Below, in pieces: positions 5,470 to 7,976 of a stretch of DNA of 7,976 nt; within the stretch, counting starts at the first letter, position 1, and each line of letters opens with the position of its first letter. The notes under the pieces are model-generated. The model was not told the origin of the DNA and did not search any database. It was given only the letters and a program-made list of their open reading frames with translations. Both the position numbers and the translations under genes were made by a program. Source of the DNA: a bacterium (GTDB lineage Bacteria > Krumholzibacteriota > Krumholzibacteriia > JACNKJ01); NCBI GenBank assembly GCA_014382085.1, contig JACNKJ010000244.1, forward strand, positions 1 to 7,976, written 5' to 3'.

Positions 5470-7976
5470 ATGAAATCCATGATTAAAGTTCTGGCTCTCG
5501 GCCTGTTCCTCACGACGATCGCCGCGTTCTCGCAGGCGGCCGTCATCGAGGTGACCCAGCCAGTCCAGCTCACCGGCAGCGACTACTACGAGCGCGGCCA
5601 ATCGATTGTCTACGACGGTACGGACTACTGGATGTTCTACGGCCGGTCCACCACCGAAACCGGTTGGTACCAGAACGGCGATCCGGACGTCAACGACTAC
5701 GACCTCTACTACAAACGTTCAGGCAGCGTACCTGGATTGGCTGCTGCGGCCGCCACCCAGGTCACGTCGAGCGGCGACAGCTATCTCGGCGAGACGGGCG
5801 CCGCCTACTTCGGAGGGGAGATCTGGACTTTCACTGCACTCGTGGGCGGAAGCACGGATCTGCACGGATGGTACAGCCCCGACGGCAGCAGCTGGACGCA
5901 GGTGAGCTCGATCGCCACCGGCCTGTCCAGCGGATCGGCCCACCATGACGAGACCGCCTTCGGAGGCGAGATCTTCTACCTGGTGCGCAGGGGGGACGAC
6001 TTCTACACGAGCCATTCCGCCACTCCCAAGACCGGCGGATGGAGCGGCGAGGTCGCCGTAGGCTCGGCGGGCGGACTCGCCCACTTCTTCCAGGACGGCG
6101 GAAACCTCTACATGGCCGTCCTGAAAAGCCCCGCGCCCCGCGAGAACCAGATCTTCGAGTACAACCCCGGCACGGACACCTGGTCCATGATCGCCTCGAC
6201 CAGCTCCGACGGCTGGGATCCGACCCTCTTCAAGGTCGGCAGCGACTACGTCTTCGTCCAGGCGCCATGGAACGGCGATGGCGGAGGCAGGCAGTACAAT
6301 ATCGCCTGGTCCGGCTCGACCCTCGCCACGGTTTTCGACAACCCGTCCAAGTACGTGACGACGGGCCGCTGGGGCGGCAACACCTGGGTGGACATGTGGC
6401 CAATCGGCATGACCGATCACAACGGCGATAGCTACCTGCTCTACACCTCCGAGCGGGACCTGCCCGGCCAGGAAGGGCACGGCAACATCTGGTACCTCAA
6501 GTGGGACTGGAATGTCGGCAACGACCACACGACCTGGATCCAGGAAGCTGTCAACCTGGCCGGCACTGGCGATGAGATCGAGGTCGCGGAGGGTACTTAC
6601 ACTGAATCAATTTCGGTTGCCGACGGCTTGACAATCACAGGTGAAAGCGAAGCCGGCGTAATCGTCGAGGCAGCCGCGACCCAGACCGGTGCCGCCAACG
6701 TATTTTCGATCGATGCCTCAGGAAAGACTGTGACGATCCAGAGCATGACCATTCGTCACGGCGATTACGGCATACGCTCCACGGCCGGCAACGTGAACGT
6801 GCTGCACTGCACTCTCTATCACAACGGCTGGGATGGCAGCAATCTTCCGGATCCGGAAACAGCAAGCGCAGGTGACTTTGTTGTATTCTACAGCACCTAC
6901 GCGACCAGCGGCGGAGCCCTGCGCCTCCAGAATTCCGGAGTGAGCGAAGTCGGCCACTGCACACTGTACGAAAACGACCGGGGCCTTCGTTTCGAGGATG
7001 GTGCCAATGGCGACATCCACGACAACGTCAGCCATAACAACCTTCAGGCGGGTCTCTATCTTGCCGCGAGTTCCTATACGGGCGCGACAGGCTGCACCGA
7101 CACGGACGTCTATGACAACGTGTCCCATGGCAACGGCAACAACGGCCTGCTGAGCATCGGCGGCCTAGGCAACACCTTCACCGGCAACAATGTTTACGAC
7201 AACTGGAACGCCGGGGTCATGCTCTGGCACGTGGGTGAGAATATCATCCAGGGCAATACGATCAATCACAACAATCTCTACACCTTCAATGCCCAGGGGA
7301 ACAACGGCGATGCTGAGGGAGGCGTCTATGCCGATGGAGACGCGATCGCCGGCGGAGCCACTTTCGCGTTCAAGCTCCTTGGCAACGACATCACCAATAA
7401 CGGCTTAGGCGAGCAGGCCCAGAAGATCGGCCTCAGCCTTTCCAGCCCACTGCCGTCCAACGGCATCGAGGTCTCGGGGAACTACTTCAGCGGGCACGAT
7501 CTTGATGTGCTGGTGAGCGATGAAGCGGCGACCACGACGATCTCCGACAACAGCTTCGCTGGCCCAGCGGGCATCGACAACGTGGATGCCAGCCTTCTAG
7601 ATGCGTCCGGGAACTACTGGAGCGATGCCGGCGGTCCTGCAACCGGAGCGACCGTCGCGGGGAACGTGGACTACTCTCCCTGGCTCGGAGGAGGCACGAA
7701 CGATCTGCCTGGCTTCACGGGCGACTTCTCCACACTCTATGTAGACGATAATAGCCCACACGCGGGGGCAGGCAGCCAGATACAGGAAGGCATCGACCTG
7801 GTGACCGGCAGCACCGTAAATGTTGCGGCGGGCAGCTACCCCGGCAGCCTCACCTTACCAAGCAACCTCAATCTCATGGCACCCCCCGGGGCGGCGTCGA
7901 CCACGATCCTAGGAGACACGGACCCGGCGATTTCGATCACCCGCGACAACGGGACCCTCGATGGGGTTACCGTCAG
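5470..7976 (+). CDS. Very large exported protein: beta-propeller-like domain plus tandem parallel beta-helix domains (3' end missing)
   Basis: The frame is open from ATG 5470 to the window edge: 835 codons without a stop. GGAGG (5460-5464) lies five bases before the ATG, and a signal peptide follows (residues 1-23 or 24, cleavage after SQA). Residues about 26-350 repeat short units such as YDGTDYWMFY, YFGGEIWTF, WYSPDGSSWTQV, AFGGEIFYLV and GDSYLLYTSER, as in the propellers of GH43/sialidase-like proteins; catalytic residues cannot be assigned. Residues about 355-740 are a right-handed parallel beta-helix of the pectin-lyase-like/NosD type: entry motif WIQEAVNLA...IEVAEGTY, then Asn-rich rungs (DNVSHNN, DNVSHGN, GNTINHNN, GNDITNN), closed by GNYWSDAGGP and VDYSPWLGGG. 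From residue 771 a second entry motif (IQEGIDLVTGSTVNVAAGSY) begins another helix. Such proteins often bind or cleave polysaccharide, or act as surface adhesins; which applies here is unknown. The C-terminus, where a sorting domain might sit, is not in the window. Confidence 0.88.
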   Translation, partial: MKSMIKVLALGLFLTTIAAFSQAAVIEVTQPVQLTGSDYYERGQSIVYDGTDYWMFYGRSTTETGWYQNGDPDVNDYDLYYKRSGSVPGLAAAAATQVTSSGDSYLGETGAAYFGGEIWTFTALVGGSTDLHGWYSPDGSSWTQVSSIATGLSSGSAHHDETAFGGEIFYLVRRGDDFYTSHSATPKTGGWSGEVAVGSAGGLAHFFQDGGNLYMAVLKSPAPRENQIFEYNPGTDTWSMIASTSSDGWDPTLFKVGSDYVFVQAPWNGDGGGRQYNIAWSGSTLATVFDNPSKYVTTGRWGGNTWVDMWPIGMTDHNGDSYLLYTSERDLPGQEGHGNIWYLKWDWNVGNDHTTWIQEAVNLAGTGDEIEVAEGTYTESISVADGLTITGESEAGVIVEAAATQTGAANVFSIDASGKTVTIQSMTIRHGDYGIRSTAGNVNVLHCTLYHNGWDGSNLPDPETASAGDFVVFYSTYATSGGALRLQNSGVSEVGHCTLYENDRGLRFEDGANGDIHDNVSHNNLQAGLYLAASSYTGATGCTDTDVYDNVSHGNGNNGLLSIGGLGNTFTGNNVYDNWNAGVMLWHVGENIIQGNTINHNNLYTFNAQGNNGDAEGGVYADGDAIAGGATFAFKLLGNDITNNGLGEQAQKIGLSLSSPLPSNGIEVSGNYFSGHDLDVLVSDEAATTTISDNSFAGPAGIDNVDASLLDASGNYWSDAGGPATGATVAGNVDYSPWLGGGTNDLPGFTGDFSTLYVDDNSPHAGAGSQIQEGIDLVTGSTVNVAAGSYPGSLTLPSNLNLMAPPGAASTTILGDTDPAISITRDNGTLDGVTV

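Noticed and set aside
5238..5573. Minus-strand open frame of 111 codons covering part of the divergent intergenic region
   Set aside because: Its starts lie inside the signal-peptide region of the beta-helix gene, no Shine-Dalgarno site precedes either candidate ATG, and it would overlap the predicted plus-strand promoter. The product matches nothing I recognise.
5719..6528. Long minus-strand open frame of 269 codons opposite the propeller domain
   Set aside because: It is the mirror frame of a GC-rich gene. The plus strand encodes a coherent protein with signal peptide and domains, while the antisense product shows only Ala/Val/Gly-rich low-complexity sequence.
7021..7620. Asn-rich repeated motifs as a DNA tandem repeat
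   Set aside because: The similarity is at protein level only (beta-helix rungs). The underlying DNA copies are too diverged for a DNA repeat.

Overview
The window looks like bacterial chromosome from a poorly cultured, moderately GC-rich lineage near the FCB group (Eisenbacteria, Krumholzibacteriota or Latescibacterota would fit). The main clue is a large exported protein at 1237-3573. It combines a choice-of-anchor-J-like domain, a CARDB-like domain, an Omp28/thioredoxin-like region and a cohesin-like domain, and it ends in a FlgD-like/type-A sorting domain opened by an LLPNHPNPFNP motif. All four genes whose starts are visible have strong Shine-Dalgarno sequences, and three have sigma70-like promoters. 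That argues against Bacteroidota proper, where both signals are usually weak or different. The assignment is inference, since no marker gene is present.

Layout. (1) 1-1076 (+) is the 3' part of a PLP-dependent class V aminotransferase/cysteine desulfurase-like gene, closed by a strong intrinsic terminator at 1099-1134. (2) A promoter at 1144-1172 leads into the 778-residue exported protein at 1237-3573. (3) A 13-bp hairpin at 3597-3626 separates this gene from two minus-strand genes and probably terminates both directions. (4) The minus-strand pair, 4318-4983 followed by 3648-4295, is a short operon. It encodes two exported paralogues of unknown function that share an unusual C-terminal ending (W-x3-K-x2-Y-COOH). 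Both start at GTG behind strong Shine-Dalgarno sequences, and the downstream gene carries a run of ten G. (5) 4984-5469 is an AT-richer divergent control region with a promoter for each direction and three copies of TACCTTGA. (6) 5470-7976 (+) is the 5' part of a very large exported protein that is open to the window edge: signal peptide, beta-propeller-like domain, parallel beta-helix domain, and the start of a second beta-helix.

Apart from the metabolic enzyme at the left edge, every gene encodes a protein with a Sec-type signal peptide. The right-hand 6.7 kb is therefore a cluster of secreted or surface proteins. Nothing in the sequence proves that they work together. No RNA gene, CRISPR array, transposase or integrase was seen. 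The best candidates for something undescribed are the paralogous pair with its shared C-terminal signature and the poly-G tract inside one of them.
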